From Diorhabda sublineata (taxonomy: Eukaryota; Arthropoda; Insecta; Coleoptera; Chrysomelidae): a DNA stretch of 64,000 nucleotides. This document shows positions 11,715 to 26,900 of the stretch, piece by piece (positions within the stretch are counted from its first letter, which is position 1; each line of letters starts with the position of its first letter). Both the position numbers and the translations under genes were made by a program. The stretch spans positions 36,284,294 to 36,348,293 of the forward strand of contig NC_079474.1 of the NCBI RefSeq assembly GCF_026230105.1, given 5' to 3'. The notes beneath the pieces were generated by a model that was not told the origin of the DNA, searched no databases, and saw only the letters and a list, made by a program, of their open reading frames with translations.

Positions 11715-12305
11715 TTGTCTATTCTAAATTATCCTAAGGGTTTTAATTGTTTATTTCTCTTTTCAAAACCTTCAGTCAGAAGGTTTGTTCCAACCAGCAT
11801 CAGAAACAGAAGGAAAATAATGGATGTTTTCATAGAATATCTTGGCTCTGTTCACGACAGTAGAGTATCTAGAAATTTTTCCTCAAAAAATAGCCTGGAA
11901 CAAAAATGTAGCAGATATTATCTTTTGGGAGATAGTGGCTATCCTTTGCTAACTAACTAACAAGGGTAATTTATATAGACCACAGGAAAATTATAATTTA
12001 CAACTGTCAAAAAACCGTTATGTAATAGAGCATTGTTTTGGGTTACCTACTGAGCAGAAGGTTAGGCAGATGTATAAAGTGAAATTTAGGAAAGTAAGAT
12101 TGATTTGTCACTTTATCAGAGCTGCATGTGTGCTTCACAACATTGCATTAGATACAAACTTTTTTAGACAACGAACCTCTAGAATTGGATGAGAATAATA
12201 TCTTAGATAATGAACCACAAATTGATGAATATGGAGAAATTATGGAATCTCGTGCTATTAGGAATCGAGTAGCGAACACTTTAACAATAAGAAGGCTACT
12301 GTAAC
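11715..12305 (+). mobile_element. PIF/Harbinger transposase pseudogene
   Basis: Broken plus-strand frames read FIEYLGSVHDSRVSRN, YLLGDSGYPLLTN, SKNRYVIEHCFGLPTEQKVR and ACVLHNIALDTN. These are the conserved GS.HDSRV, LGDSGYPL, YVIE..FG and CVLHNI blocks of HARBI1-like DDE transposases. Stops and frameshifts make it inactive. Terminal repeats and the 3-bp target duplication were not located. Confidence 0.75.
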
Positions 12306-14150
12306 AAATTCACTCATTCAATTTGTTCATATTGGCGTAAATATATAGATACAAAAATATAAATGATTTGCAAACTGTAAGAAATATATTTGTGATTGAA
12401 TGTTGGAAAAAACCTAGAGTTAATGTGTGAATTTGAATTCTTACATTGGAATTTTATGTATACTAACCATAATATTGAATTTATTTTGGATAGTCATTTC
12501 TCTAATTATTATGCTTGTCTGTAATTTATTATACGAGGTACTATTAATTAATAGCAATTAAAAACTTGATGATTTTAAAAGGTGTATATTTACAATAAAT
12601 ACTTTACAAAAATACAAATTAATGACTAGATAGATACAATAACAGCAGGATATTTTTTACGATTTTCACTTTACAATCCTTCATACTGAACTTAAATTTC
12701 ACACCAAATTTAATAAGAAAATGGAAAATACAAAAAATACATAAGTACTTAAATATAATTATCATAAAAATGGCCTATAAAATAATACTATATTAAACTT
12801 AGTATATTAAATAGAACATTCGATTTGATTGAAAGATCAGATAAAATACAGTCTAATCTTAAAAAGATCATTTAAAATGAAGACTTTACATATCTTATAA
12901 AGACAGATTAAGAACATTGTACCAATTTTGAATTAAAATCAACAATTGTAGTTTATAACACCTGAACAAATAGTAGAGGTTTTCAGACAAGCATCTGTTA
13001 ACATACTCACAATTTTGTCCATGTATTCATTATTACTTATTCGAATGTGAAAAAAATAAGGAAACCAAAGTTGCTCTTTTTATATATATCAACTATAACA
13101 TGCTTCCAAAACACCAAATAAAACACTGTAAGAATATTTCATTAAGTTGTAATGTTGATGATTTTTGTTGTATTGTATTATTAAATTAAAATGTTCATCT
13201 ATCGTTTTGTTAACATGTTGGTTCTCGCTATGCATTTGTAGAGTTTATATAGAGTATGTGATGAGAAGTCTTATTTAAGGTGGGTTGAGAAACGATACAT
13301 TTGAATAAAAAAATTGCGAGTTGTTAGTCAGTTTTTCAATTAAAAGCCCAGTGGTTAACGCATTTTCACTGAAATTCTATATGAAAAATGGCTAAATGGG
13401 AATAAGTAAAGATATAAAGAGATGAAGTTTCTGCCAAAATAATTTTTCTCAACTACTTTAGATATGATTACAACTTTGTATTAGACAAAAAAGATTCCAA
13501 ATAATTTTTGAGAAGTAAATTCTCCAACAAAATTAACACATAGTTAGTTTTTTTGCTAAGTGTTGCCTTATGTATAAGAAGATTAAATATAATTAATTAA
13601 ATAATAATTAAATAGCATAAGATTTTTTTTCAACACGTAGCTATTTGCCAATAAATGCAAAAATTTTTGTTTCATTTAAACTCTTCCCAACAAATCTCAC
13701 CTAAAATACGATTGTAGGTTTTTTTATTTACTGAAGAGATCCAAGTGGTGTATTCTTAACTGTTTAGTTCAATTGCAACTTGCAGTCTATTGTGAATTCT
13801 AGTGTGATTATGAAAAATTTGGAAGTACTTCGTAAAGGCCGAAACATGGGTCCTTCAACAGAAATCTCCTGATTTCGATTTTGATTTGAATTTGAAAGCT
13901 CTATTTACACTAGTAATTTCTTTTATTAAAACTAGTATTTATGAACGTAACGTTATTTGAAAGTCGAAGTTCAAACCATTATATCTGTATACCCAGTGTG
14001 ACACAATGTTCTCAGCATAATAATAATGGCTAACATCTGTCAGCTGATAATTCCTACTTTTGTTGCTGCCGAAAATTTCTACCTGAAATACAAAGTTATA
14101 AAATAAGAAATGGTTTATTTTAAAATAATTTTGTCTCAGATGGCGTTAAA
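12306..14150. other. Intergenic, nothing recognised
   Basis: Long A/T-rich stretch without a convincing ORF, terminal repeat or RNA gene. Confidence 0.4.
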
Positions 14151-14329
14151 CGGAAAAGGCTTATTAAAAGTGTATTTGATTTATTTAGTACGATGCAGAG
14201 AATCAAGAAGGTTTCAAAAGACAGGAAGAAATAGAAGATCAGAAGGACATAACTGAAAGAGATTTTCAGGTTCACAGGCACATTGTTGATTTATTAGAAC
14301 CACAAGACGTGCCCTTCACACTCATTTTC

Positions 14330-14570
14330 GAAAAATAAAAACAATAATCTTGATGCATGATAATGCTTGAATGCATATCACAAGAATTTGTCCAAAATTA
14401 ACTTCGGAATCCCAACAGTTCTGTTTTCAATCCAATAGTGCATCTGTGGGATGTAATTAATAGTATGAGCTTTAGTAGTTCTGGCTTACAATTTACATAA
14501 GCTGTCTCTCAAACTTGATCAAATATGGAATGTTCTTGATTAAAATGGAATGAGAGATGAGATTATAAGT
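14330..14570 (+). mobile_element. Tc1-like transposase remnant
   Basis: A frame gives LMHDNA, and after a frameshift FNPIVHLWDVINS, matching the second and third catalytic neighbourhoods (MHDNA and LNPIEHLWD) of Tc1-family transposases. It is very short and decayed. Confidence 0.45.
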
Positions 14571-14679
14571 ATGCCTGGTAATTAATATATTAAACTATAA
14601 AGACCAGGGTTGAAAAGTTTTGAAACAAAAAAAAATAGTAAAGTAGTAGTAGTAAAGCCATTTGAAAAGAATATTATAA

Positions 14680-15860
14680 AAATGAAAGGAAAAATAATTT
14701 ACAGGCGAATTCATATCGGGAAGAGGATGGGGGTGAGTTTTTGAGGGTAAAAACCGGTTTATCTCGATTTCCGGCAAAACTATAAATCCTATAGAAAAAG
14801 TTTAATACCAAAGTTGTAACTAATAAAAAGATTTATAACTTTTGTTTTAATACCTTTTTCAAATAACCTCAAAATTTATGTGAAAAATTTAAAAAACAAA
14901 GTTTTCAGTATTTATTTTCATCTTTTACAAAAAACTTTTTTCATAGAAAATGTGGTGAAAACTAACCTTTCATGTCCCCAAATACTACTGTAATTTATTT
15001 GATTTGAAATATATATTTTTCAACATTGTTTTGCCTTAATATCTAAAAAGCACCCTAATTTTCAATTAAAATTCTCCCCTCAAAATATCAGCTTTTTTTA
15101 AAAAGTCGGTGAGTTTTTTATTCGTTGTAATCTCTACTTTCTGATGGTGTAAAAAAATATTACCAACACCATGGTAAATTTTCTCAGAAAAGGCAAAAAA
15201 CGAAAAAAATCGCATCTGAAAATTTTCAATTTTATAATTTATTCAAATTTTACATCCTAATTAAACGAAAGATGTAAGATTTCATGTAATATTGATAAAC
15301 ATAAGTAATTAGAGTTGAAGATTTTAATAAATATGTAAAAATTGTACATAATTATTAAAAAAAATTTCGAATCCAAATTTTTTCCGTTTCTTTGCCTTTT
15401 CTGAGAAACCATAGTGATGGCAATATTGTTTTATACCATCAGCAAATAGAGATTCCAATGAAAAAAAAACTTTTTAAAAAAAGCTAATATTTTGACAGAA
15501 GAATTTTCGATTAAAAATTAGATTGCCTTTTCAAGATTAATTCAAAATAAGGTGAAAAAATTAATATTTCAAAACAAATAAATTGTAGTGTATTTGGGAC
15601 TTAAAAAGGTAAGTTTTCATCAAGTTTCGTGGGAAAAAATGTTTTTTGTAAAAGCTGAAAATAAAAATAAAAAAAATGGTTATTTCAATTTTTCACATAG
15701 ATTTTGAAGTTATTGTTGTAGATCTTTTTATTACCTTTGTACAATTTTGCTATTCATTTTTACTTTATAGATCTTGTAGTTTTGTCGGAACTCGGAACTA
15801 ACCGTTTTTTGCCCTTATAAACTCACCCCTTTCCCCTTTTTATTATTTTTAAAGGTTTTA
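14680..15860. repeat. Large foldback element (long imperfect inverted repeat)
   Basis: The left arm (about 14690-15240) and the reverse complement of the right arm (about 15350-15850) align over some 500 bases. Matching landmarks include GGGGTGAGTTT, ACTATAAATC/ACTACAAGATC, AATAAAAAGAT, TTTTACAAAAAAC, AGCTTTTTTTAAAAAG and TTCTCAGAAAAGGCAAA. A spacer of about 100 bases separates the arms. No coding potential was seen. It looks like a foldback-type nonautonomous DNA element; a transcript would form a very long hairpin. Confidence 0.75.
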
Positions 15861-17988
15861 TCCTAGTTTTAGTTAAGATCCCTCCATGCCCTACAATTGG
15901 GGATTAAATAAAAAAATCAAATCCATTTTGATATTGGTGAAATTTTAATTCAATTTTTGATCAAAATGATTACGAGATATTTTAAGATAAAAAAAAAATT
16001 GTGCGTCAATTTTGTTGGAAAATGTAGTTAAGAGAGATCTGATAAAAAACCTTAATCCGAATAATATTTGACTATTTTTGTGTACATATAACGTTATCAT
16101 TTTTTTAAATTCACTGGTCAAATTTAGTTATAAAATATTTGTAATTTTCAAAACTTTGAAGCTAAAATCCTAAAATGAAACAATATTTCCTATTCTGCCA
16201 CTTGCTATGTATTTAATGTAAATATTTTGAGAATCAAGATATTATCCTATGGTGAAACTGCTTTATTATCTAGTATGAGAAAACGTCATAAGCTTTGAGA
16301 AGGTTCACAAAAGATATATTTGCAGTGCTATTTCTATATGAATTGCGCAAATACAGAATCTCTCCTGCCAAACGCAAATAGCAGATACTAGATATGATTT
16401 TATGTCCATCCAAACTTATTTCTGCATTAACCAAAACTTTCATACAGTTTTGTATAAACCTGCAGTAATAATTTGTTGATTATAAACCCGCGTTTTTTAT
16501 TGCCGACACTAACATTCATAATTATAAATAAATTAAAAATTCTGGATTGAAATCAAAAATTCATCATAACAGGTTTATACAAGATTTACACAAGAAATTT
16601 TTAGGTAGTGGTTTAAAAAAACAAACTCAACACTACCTTTCTCAAAGCACTCAGGTTTCTTTTAGATTTAGAGAAAATATGGCCAACAAGATACTTATAT
16701 GACTAAGAGTGTTATCTATCTAAAGAGATGTTTAACACTAATATCCCCACATACCGCGTTCTTTCACTTTCAAATTTCGCGAGCGTCATTATCTTGTCCG
16801 CAGCGTTGCCACATATAAGTAACATGGTACATTTTTCTCAATTATTCACCTTTTATTCTTATTATAATCTTTGAAGTTTCAAATGAAATAAAGAATAAAC
16901 TTGGACGTCCCATAAGCATCAATGGAAAAAGAAAAAAAAATTAATGTTAATATCTTTTTTGAGTTCCCTGTAGACCTCTGAAAATTTAACTGGTTGATTA
17001 TCTTATAATAATATACTAATATTCCAAGTTGCATTAAATTCTGATTGCAAATTCTGCAGTACTACCTTAAATACAGTTCTTCAGAGACTTTTGTGGGCTG
17101 TTAACAAAAATCCAAATATTTATCTGTATTATTTATGTTTAAAGTGAAGTAATTTGTCTGTGTAATCATTGAAAGACACTACCTCCTTTGAGAGGAGCTT
17201 TTACTTAAAGATGGTTTAATAGTTTAGATGAACAAAGAATCACATCTAGTATCTATAGTTTGACATAAAGGTTTCTAGATATCCTGTATAGTTAATATGG
17301 TCCGTTTAGATCAATCTGAACGATAATTTCGAATAAATCACAGATAAACTAAGCCTGATACACATGTACCAATAGAATGATAAAATTGTGCGCGAGCAAC
17401 TTTCGACATACTACAATCTAGAGTTATTAATACCTTTTCCATTGAAAAATGTGGAGAAAATGATCATTTATTAACACAGAAACCTAACAATTTTAATATT
17501 TATCATCTATTCACAGTTATTCGTTCATAACAGATCTTGGAAATTTCACGTTTTCTAAATAATAGAAGCATATTTTATAAATTATGAAACATGTAAGGTG
17601 GACTAATATAAATGTGAGCGAAGTTGCATTCGCGAGGCTCTTTTTTTAGATTCTAAGATTATAGTCTTTGATTGTAATCGTGGTCATATTTAAGAGAAAC
17701 TTTTTGTGAAACCTCAAATAAAAAAAAATTTTTAAATTTGTGACATTCTTTGTCACTGTAAATTATTTATCAATATTAATATCATAATGTAGTATGTCAA
17801 GATGCAGGCAAAGGTACAAATATAAGTATATAATTATCCTTACAGTAACACAAGTCAAATCTTTCACTTCTGACAATCCTCCAAAAACCAACAGTTGACA
17901 GATGTTAATTAAATACCTCGCATTATCAAAAATTCTCAAAACCAAACTTCTAACGACAACTGTCAAAAACATGTAGTTGATGTAACGA
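15861..17988. other. 3' flank of the TRIM gene, nothing recognised
   Basis: A/T-rich region downstream of the TRIM stop codon; its right end must include the 3' untranslated region. No other gene, transposon or RNA was recognised. Confidence 0.4.
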
Positions 17989-20900
17989 CTACCAATACCT
18001 ATACTTTTTCACACAATTATTGCCCAAATCTATAACAATGACATGATGATCATTTGTAACTGCTACTCCACTAGGCCTTTTGAGTTTGGCGTCATGAGAA
18101 TCGATTAAATGATTTATATTGTTTTCAGTTAGTGAGAGAAGTTGAACATAAGTGCGGCCTTTTTGTTCCGTTCTTGTCAGAAGCACCTTGTTGTCGCAAT
18201 CTATGGAAATACCACCATATCTACCTTTACCTAAAAAAATATTTATATTCTATTAAATAATCACATGTTAACAAAATCCATAGTAGAAGTTTACTATTTA
18301 ATAAAATTCTAAGTCAAGTTTTACTAATGAAGATTTAAAATTGAATCACAACAACCCTTCATATTATATTGTACCAGAGATATAAATTGCACTAGTTTTC
18401 AATAAACATACACATTTTTCTGATATTATACATTTTCTTTTAGCTACAGTCTCCGTTAGTAATGCTCTATTTTTAAGGTAAAATCTATAGCACCATGACT
18501 TATTATTGAACTTCAGTTTACTCTTTTATTTTGATTTATCTATACCAAACAGTGTGATTGTGAGTCTGATGTAGTAGTTAATAGTGTGTTTAGTATGAAT
18601 ATCATGAACAATCCCAGATATGCCAACTTACTCAAATTATTAGCTCTAATATTTTCTTTCTACTAATTTCGTATAATTTTCTATATTACATCTATTTATT
18701 TTAATTTTGTACAAATTACCTTTCCCTTCATCATAAATAACTTCCATGAAATCTCCTTTAGCTGAAAACATTTGTACCCTCGAATCAGCCACAACTATTT
18801 CACCCAATGGACCAACTGCTACTGAGGAGATTAAATTGAATGTGCCTTTCTTTCCAACCTGAAACAAAAAGAAAGGACATTAAAGAATTTATAATATATA
18901 TTCCTTTTATGGAGCTATTATTAATTCTTTTATAAACTATTTTAACATTTTAAGTCCTAGGTAAGGACCTAAGAGATGCGTTATCATGGATACAGGTCCA
19001 CATTCCATAATTTATTTTAGAGCGCTCGTTAAAAAGTGAAATGAGGTTAGAAATAGTTAATAGTAGTAGATTATGGTGGAAAGGAAAATGAGATGGGATG
19101 AGAAAAAGGAAAAAGCTAATAGTACAAACGATTGAATTGAGGAAAATATTTGCAAGAGTTAAAAATTCCAGAAAATCTTTAGCCGTAGTTATTTTGATGT
19201 CTATACTTTTTAAAAATGTTAGTTTGAATACCTGAAATAATATTTTGCCTTCCCCATCGAATACGTAAACACAATTCATTCCATTATCCGCTATAAGAAT
19301 ATGACCATAGTTTTTATCCACTGCTATATCTATAGGTTCTTGAAAAGCATTGTAAGTAAAAGATTTTATAGTTTCACCGTCTGTTGTCATTTCAGTTATG
19401 AATTTCGTTCTCCAGTTTATTACTATCAGACCATCATTAGATATATCAATGCCTATAAAAAATTAAATGTTATATAGTGTTCCCCAAGAATTTGCTTGAT
19501 CTGATCTTAGAAACTTACCTGTACAACTTCTTCCTAATAAACCTTCATTAGTGACATGCTTCATAAATTCCAGCTTATCATTCAAAACTTTGATCCTTGA
19601 ATTACCAGTATCCAAGACATAAACAATTTGATCTTTCTCATCGATTGCTACTGCTACAGGTTGCATAAACTCATCTTTACCACTACCTCTTGAACCATAT
19701 ATACATACAGGATTGTTGTGATCGCTTACATCGAAATAAAGCGGATTATCCTTTATAGGACGATTTATCACAGATATTTTGATACCATATCTACCAGACT
19801 TTGGTGCCCTGAAGTACAATTTGTAAGTACCGTCATCACAATCTTCCACTCTTACAGGATAAGTTTCGTCTGAAGATGATGGGTTTATACTAAAAAAAAA
19901 TACAATATGAAACCAGTATTTCGACTATTTAATGAATAAAATGTTCACCTTTCTTCGGCAGTCGCCATGAGTAATTCAGCTTCAACGGGATCCCCTCCGT
20001 TCTTCCTTTCATTTCCGTGATAATCTACGGTAATGAGCGTAACATAATTTTCTATACCAGCTATAGTATTTCCTTCCAATTTAGCAGTACAAAGTCTAGG
20101 GAAAGTGGTACTAGTTCGAACTTTCCCCAGAACGCTCAAATGTTGCTGAATTTGTTCGAAGCTGTCGTTAAGATCGAAATCGCAGGTAAGAAAAGCGTTT
20201 TCACGTGGTTCACTTAAAGCTACAGTAGAATCTAATTTTTCTGATAGGATTTCAATTCGTTGCGTTATATTTCTTACTTCTACTTGATATTGGAGACCTT
20301 GACATTCCTGCTCTACCTGTAGAAATATATGTAATTTTATCCCGGTAATCAATTAGTGAAATAGATACAATCGCAGTTGTTTAAGATCTTTAATAAAATT
20401 ATTTTGTTATTAGTTAGGATACTGGATGGTATGTATCTTTAAACCCCTATAAAAAACTTTAAAAAATGAAAAAATATTAATGAGAGGTGTATTATATGCA
20501 GGGTTGTTCAGGGTCTAATGTTTGAATGTCTTAAAATAATTCTTAATAATATTTTGTGTAATTATACCAAAAACTCAATTACTTTTGAGTAAATGTTTCT
20601 TTAAAGTATCAAGACTAAGCTATGACTTAGTTACTTTATTTTTTGGTAAAAGTTGATTGGAATCTTGATTCAAAAAAGTATGTTGGATAATGAAAATTAT
20701 TTATGTTCTATTTTGTGTTATATTTTGAAAAATAGAGTAGGGTAACTAACTATCTAGTTGTACAAATTAATATTAACTTTGGAATTTCAACTGTTATATT
20801 TGTTTCTGTACAATTAGTGATTTTTTTATGAATTATTTTGTTTTTTATGATATACAGGGTTTTCAGGGATTTGATGCCAAAATTACGTGAGTGAATAGAT

Positions 20901-23900
20901 GGTGTGTGACATAAAAAAATTTCTTATGCGACCCCTCGTTTCTGAGTTATAGGCATTTAAAGTAGAAAAATCAGAACTTATATTTAAGTATATTTTCTAA
21001 ATTATACATTCGAACATTATGAATTTTCAATGGATGATTAATGAATAAACAATTCTACATCACTATCCGAAGGCCAGGGGAGGCTCATGCTCAATGGTTA
21101 ACAATTTAACAAGTTATTGTATTAACAAGTTAATACAAGTTAAGTTAGCAAAAATGAATTTTTCAATCCTTGTTTAACTCGATAAAATTTATTGTTTAGC
21201 AGATATGTAGATTTATAAATCGTGGTGCATGTGAAGGAAACCATTCGACATAAAGAGACATTCTGAAGAAAATTATCATAAATTGTAATTATTTATTGAA
21301 AATACTTACAGAAGGAGGTATTAAAACAGAATCAAACATTTATAATTGAACTTCATACTGTCGAAAATCGTGTTACTTATATAAAAAAAATTGAAAAGTA
21401 GAGAAATTTAGTTGGTTAGCCTACAACTTATCAAATAAAAAAACTATAATAAACGTTCCAAGTAGGCACCTTGCACCCTCACACTTCTGGAGTCTATGGA
21501 GGATATTTCTTTGAAGTTTGAACAGTATTTCAAGATTCTACCTAATAGCGTCACAATGGAAGTTTATTCTATCGATCATTTCTTTCCTTGTTTTTACCAT
21601 TGTTGCATATACCAAGCTTTTAAGATATCCCCCCAAAAAAATTAATCCATTGTATTTAATGCAGGGGAACGTGTAAAGCCACGCAAATGGACCTCCCCGT
21701 CCAATCCAACTATTAGAAAAAATGTTATTAAGATGATTTTTTACATCATTTAGCAATTGGAAAGGGGCTCCATCGTGCATGAACCACATGTCTCTACGAA
21801 TGTTTATTAGTGAGGGTTTTCATTTGCCCTTAAATGTAAATTATGAGAATTAATAAAACCGTCTCGTGTGAAACTAGTTTCATCAGTAAACAGTACTTTT
21901 CCAACAAATGTATTATCAACTCGTTGTTTATCTAGAAGCCAACGAGTGTAAACCAATCTTACTGAATAATTCTCTACTTCCATGGCATGTACTTTTCTGG
22001 ATGTGAATAAATTGTAGTGACATTATAGGAGCTTTTTTGTTTTTATTGGATAAATTGTAGGCTAACCAACTAAATTTTTCTAAATTTCAACTTTTTCCTC
22101 ATGTAAGTAACATGATTGTGTTTTAATACCTCCTGTAAGTATTTTCAATAAAATATTTATTATAATTTTCCTCAGAATGTCTCTTTATGGTAAACAGTTT
22201 CCTTGACATGTACAAGGATCTTTAAATCCTACATATCATACATAACAAATTTGAATACCTTATTTTTTTCATTTTCTATTAAAGTATGCTGTTCTTCTAA
22301 GACACGTTTCTTTTCAGTACAAATAGCCGTGACACTGTCAATGACTTCTTGCTTCCTTTGATCCATTAGTGTCTGTATCTGTTGGAATGTTTCATTGATT
22401 TTGTCTAAACAGGTGTCTTTGGCCGTTTCGAGCCTTCTCAATTCTGCACTGACACCTTCTTGAGCTTGAGACAACTGAACAAAAAATAATTGAATTTATA
22501 ATAGGCTATGAATATTAGCTAGTTTTTTTTTTAATACTAAAATAACAAATAAATCAATGTAGAAGATGTTCGTTACAATATTATGAATATATATTATAAA
22601 AATAAATTCTTACCTTAGAAATACACTCATTGGCTTTATACAACAGAATTTCAGACATTCTTTTGATAGCTATAGAAAACGGTATGATGGTATGTTCGCA
22701 GCTGGTGGTAGCATCATTATGGGACCCTCCGGTACAGAGTGTACAAAACACAGTATCACAAGTTTCACAAAATAACAATTCCTGATTTATATGTACGGAA
22801 CATTTTGGTATGACCTCCCTTCTTTGTCTCGACATTAGATCCAAAAGTTGATTAACTAAAAACGAGGGTGGAAGAGCTGATACTCCTCCACGAGGGATAT
22901 GAATTAATTCTCGACATATTGGACATCGGAATGTGCCCGTGTCTCGCGTCTGGGAGGCTGCTATCCTAGTTAAACAGTGCAAGCAAACGGTGTGAGAGCA
23001 TTGAAGCAGTTTTGGAGTGTGTTCTTGGCCATCGTACATACCTGAATTAAAACAGTAACTTTTCAATAATTTTTAATTGGGAAGAAAATGGTAAACTTAC
23101 ATAAGCAAGTCCCGCACGTCAAAAAACTCTCATTAAAGTCTTCATAGTTGATGCTAACAGTTTCTACTAATGTCGAGTTCATACTAACCATCCTCTCTCC
23201 CAGCCTCGTCCTGCAACAACAAACATATATAAATATAGATTCTATCACTGGTTGTGGTGATACGTTAAATCGGACTCTTAATACCGTGAGATCTGACAAG
23301 GCGAAGGTTTTAGACAATAAGGGAGGAAGTACTATAATTTTCTTAATAACTGTAAAATATAAGGTTTGGTTTTCGGAATTTTTATAAAAAATTGAAAGGG
23401 CATGTACATAAATATGTGATAGACATAATATTTATTCACCATTATTCTTATGTCAATATCCGGATAGATTCTTACCTAGGTCTTTGTTGGACAGCGGCGG
23501 CCCGTGGTTAAATAAGTCGGGGTGCCAAAGTTAAGGTAAAAAAATATGCTAGCACCGAACACTCTCAACAATATTATTCTTGATTTATCAATTCGTCAAT
23601 CCGAGTAATCAAATTGAAGGATCTCATTAAAAAATTAGAAATTGATAACTTACACTGCTGAATACTATCGTCGGTGTTGCAGGTTTACTGCGGTTTCCCT
23701 GCAACCTGGTGAACTGGTTCTCCAGTCAAATGGCCGACGATAGGCAATAATGTAGCTGCCGCTCTTCCCGCCTGCCCCCCTTTAAATTTAAAAAAATCAA
23801 AAAAAAATAAATAAAATTTTTCATTCTTCGATTCTTAAGTTGTTAATTAATGTTTCTCCGATGAGAATATAGATTAAATAGTTGTGGAGAAAGAACGCAG

Positions 23901-26900
23901 CTTTAGCGAACTCTCTTTTGAATTTCGATTTCGTCTGTCTTCATATCCTCAACAAGCACTACTGCAATTTCATTGTAATGGATATTTTTGATTAATCGTA
24001 TATCGCTTGTATCTAAGTTAATAGTTGTTAAATTCTCTATAAGTTTATCGTATTGGACTTTATCTAAAGCCTTCTGAAAATCAATGAAACAGACATATAA
24101 AATTTTTGTTGTATTCTCTGCACTACACTGTAGTAGTACTGTGATAGCGAATAATACTTCTCTAGTTCCTAATCCTTCTCTAAAGCCAAACTGCGTTTCA
24201 TCTGATTGTTCTTCACATTTTCGATATAGGTAATGGAATGAGTACTGATTTAAGCCAATCTTTTGGAATTACCACTGTTTTATAGATTTTGCTGAACAAT
24301 TTTGTAAGATAGGTCAAGTTCCTATCGTTCAAAGCCTTCAAGCATTCTATTGGAATGTTGTCAGATCCGGCCGCTTATCTGGTTTTCGAGATTTTTATGG
24401 CATGCTCCACTTCGGACTTAAGAATACGTAGCTCTTTCGTATGTCCGCTTTTTTCTCCCGCATCATCTCGTTCTGCTGCAAATAGGCGTTTGATGTAATC
24501 TTCTCAAGTCCGTTTTTTGTCATCTTCTGTCAACTGGATCTCGCCTTCGGTGTTCCTTGTGATCATTGGTGTCTTTTTTATTGTGTTTCCAGTTAATTCC
24601 TTCAGTTTTTTTATGTAGATTGAAATAATCATGATTATTGTTCAATTCTTCCATTTCACGACAGCTCTATGCAGTCTAAGAATACCAGATTTCGCATCAT
24701 ATAACTTCTGGTTTTTCCACAAAGAAAAATGTGCTAAAAGAAGAACGTTTTAAAGCTATTCTTGATATTTCGGTCATGGATTCAACATTGGTATAAGTGC
24801 CATATTAGCCAAGGCGAGTACTTTATAGGAAATTAACTTTTTGTTGTTATTTTTTATCACACCTCGTAATAAACGAAACTGGAAACTGTAGGCCTATAAT
24901 TGAACAACAATATGAATGGAACTGAACGGACTAGTAATTTAGGGAATTTAACGTTTTTATATGCTACATAGTGCATGAAAAAGAGCAATTATCAAATTTA
25001 TCATTACAGTAAAAATAATATTAAACAATTGTATGATGCAACATTAATTGTATCCCGACAAAATGTAGTGACCTACTTTATTCGGTAATAAAAGTTAATA
25101 TTAAACATGCATAATCCGATTCAAATCTATTCAAAGTTCCAAAACGTATTCGCATTTTAAAAATCAAGATCATTTATTTTTGTGTGTGTATATATTGAAA
25201 CATGTGTGCTTTTGGCAACGTAAATATATGACAGATTTATGTAACGTTTTTGTTTATTTACTTTCAATATAAGAGTATTCAAGTTTACTTATAATAATAA
25301 CAAGAATATATTTAAATTCGTTATTTTGTATTCAATGGTAGAAATCGTCTTTCTGACGAAAATGCCGACGATTTAAAGGATAAACAAATATAAGATACTT
25401 TTCATCACAACCTCGTCACGTTTAAATAACTCGAAGTTAAACTGGTTCGCAATAGAATACTTCGAAAGTTTCAACGAAACATCAGCAAACAATTTATGGT
25501 AAGAAAATATTTTTCGAATTGTTTATACATTGGTTTTATTACAAAAAAACTCAAGCCAAAGTTGTAAACCTTAGCATTCTCTACAAAAATTGTTTTCATG
25601 TTTTTTTCTATGAGTTACCATTCCTGAGTCACATTATACATGATATGCACATATAAGCCACGTATATACATATCAGGCAATTAAGACAAGTATAAATACC
25701 TATTTGTGTCTCAAAACAAGCTCAAAATGACGCAGAGTTGAGAAAAAAGGTAATAAAAAGTGTAAAAAGCGCTATTTTATAATTTCTATAACATATCAAA
25801 TTTGAATGAAGATTAATCAAATCTTCTACAAGATAATTACTAAATTTTGTTTAACGTTGTTACTCGTATTTTTTGCAACACCGTGTATTGTGTAATTATG
25901 TTATTTAAACACTTTTTCAGTTTAATACAGTTACTTCAATAATTTGGACTTATTCAAAATTCTACAACGTAATTAAAGACACTAACAAACATATATTCCG
26001 GTAACTTATAATAAATTCTAACGCGATTTAGATGTCATTGTACGGCGTGAGAAAGAAATAACTTTCAATAATTTCTAATTGTGTTTAAAGCCGGGTTTGA
26101 GTGATACAATTTGAATAAAAAGGTAATTACATACCTATTGTATATAATAAGAAATTAGAATTATTATAATTTGTTCGAACACGGGACGTTATAATGATTT
26201 TTAACTAGCTTCAAACACCGTGGTGAAAATATTGGGATATGTTATTCATTTCATAATTGAATGATGGATTGAAATATTGGTACCCGGATAGTTGAAACGT
26301 TCGATTTGACGATTGGAATATTGTATGAGTTTACCAGAATAGAGAGAAAGTAAATAAATGCACCAAATACCAATAATTTGTTGAAAGTTCGATATTCTTT
26401 TTAATTTAATAAAATAACCATAGTAAAACCGTGAAAATATTTATCTGATATAGGATAATTCACTTATTTGCAACGACTGATAAGGAAGGAATTACATTTT
26501 TCCAATTATAGTTTGTTGACTCATTACCCGCAAACCGACAATAATCAATGAAAGCTGAAAATTGCAAATAGAAGAATGAACAGTTGTACTTCAAAAATAA
26601 ATTTATTTCTTCTTTATGTGGGAGCTATGAGAAAAGGACTAGAAACAATTCTAAGCGTGCAGCTTATAGAATTATTTATAAAAGGTGTAGCCTTAAAATA
26701 TGCTTTCCGGTTGAGAGAGAGGCAAAAGAATTATGAAATATACAAATGCAGAAAGAGGGTAGAGTACGAGAAAAAAGAATAAATAATATATTAGTTTAAA
26801 AGACGGACCATGATCACGGATTTCAAGGGAATGCTACAAGAGAAGAATTTGAGGAGAAATCCATAATAAAAGGAAAATAAATATCAACTTTCACAAATGG

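Noticed and set aside
23491..23770. CAGCGGCGGCCCGTGG as a hAT terminus with AGCGGCAGC as its partner
   Set aside because: The second end matches too poorly, and the region may be an alternative TRIM promoter.
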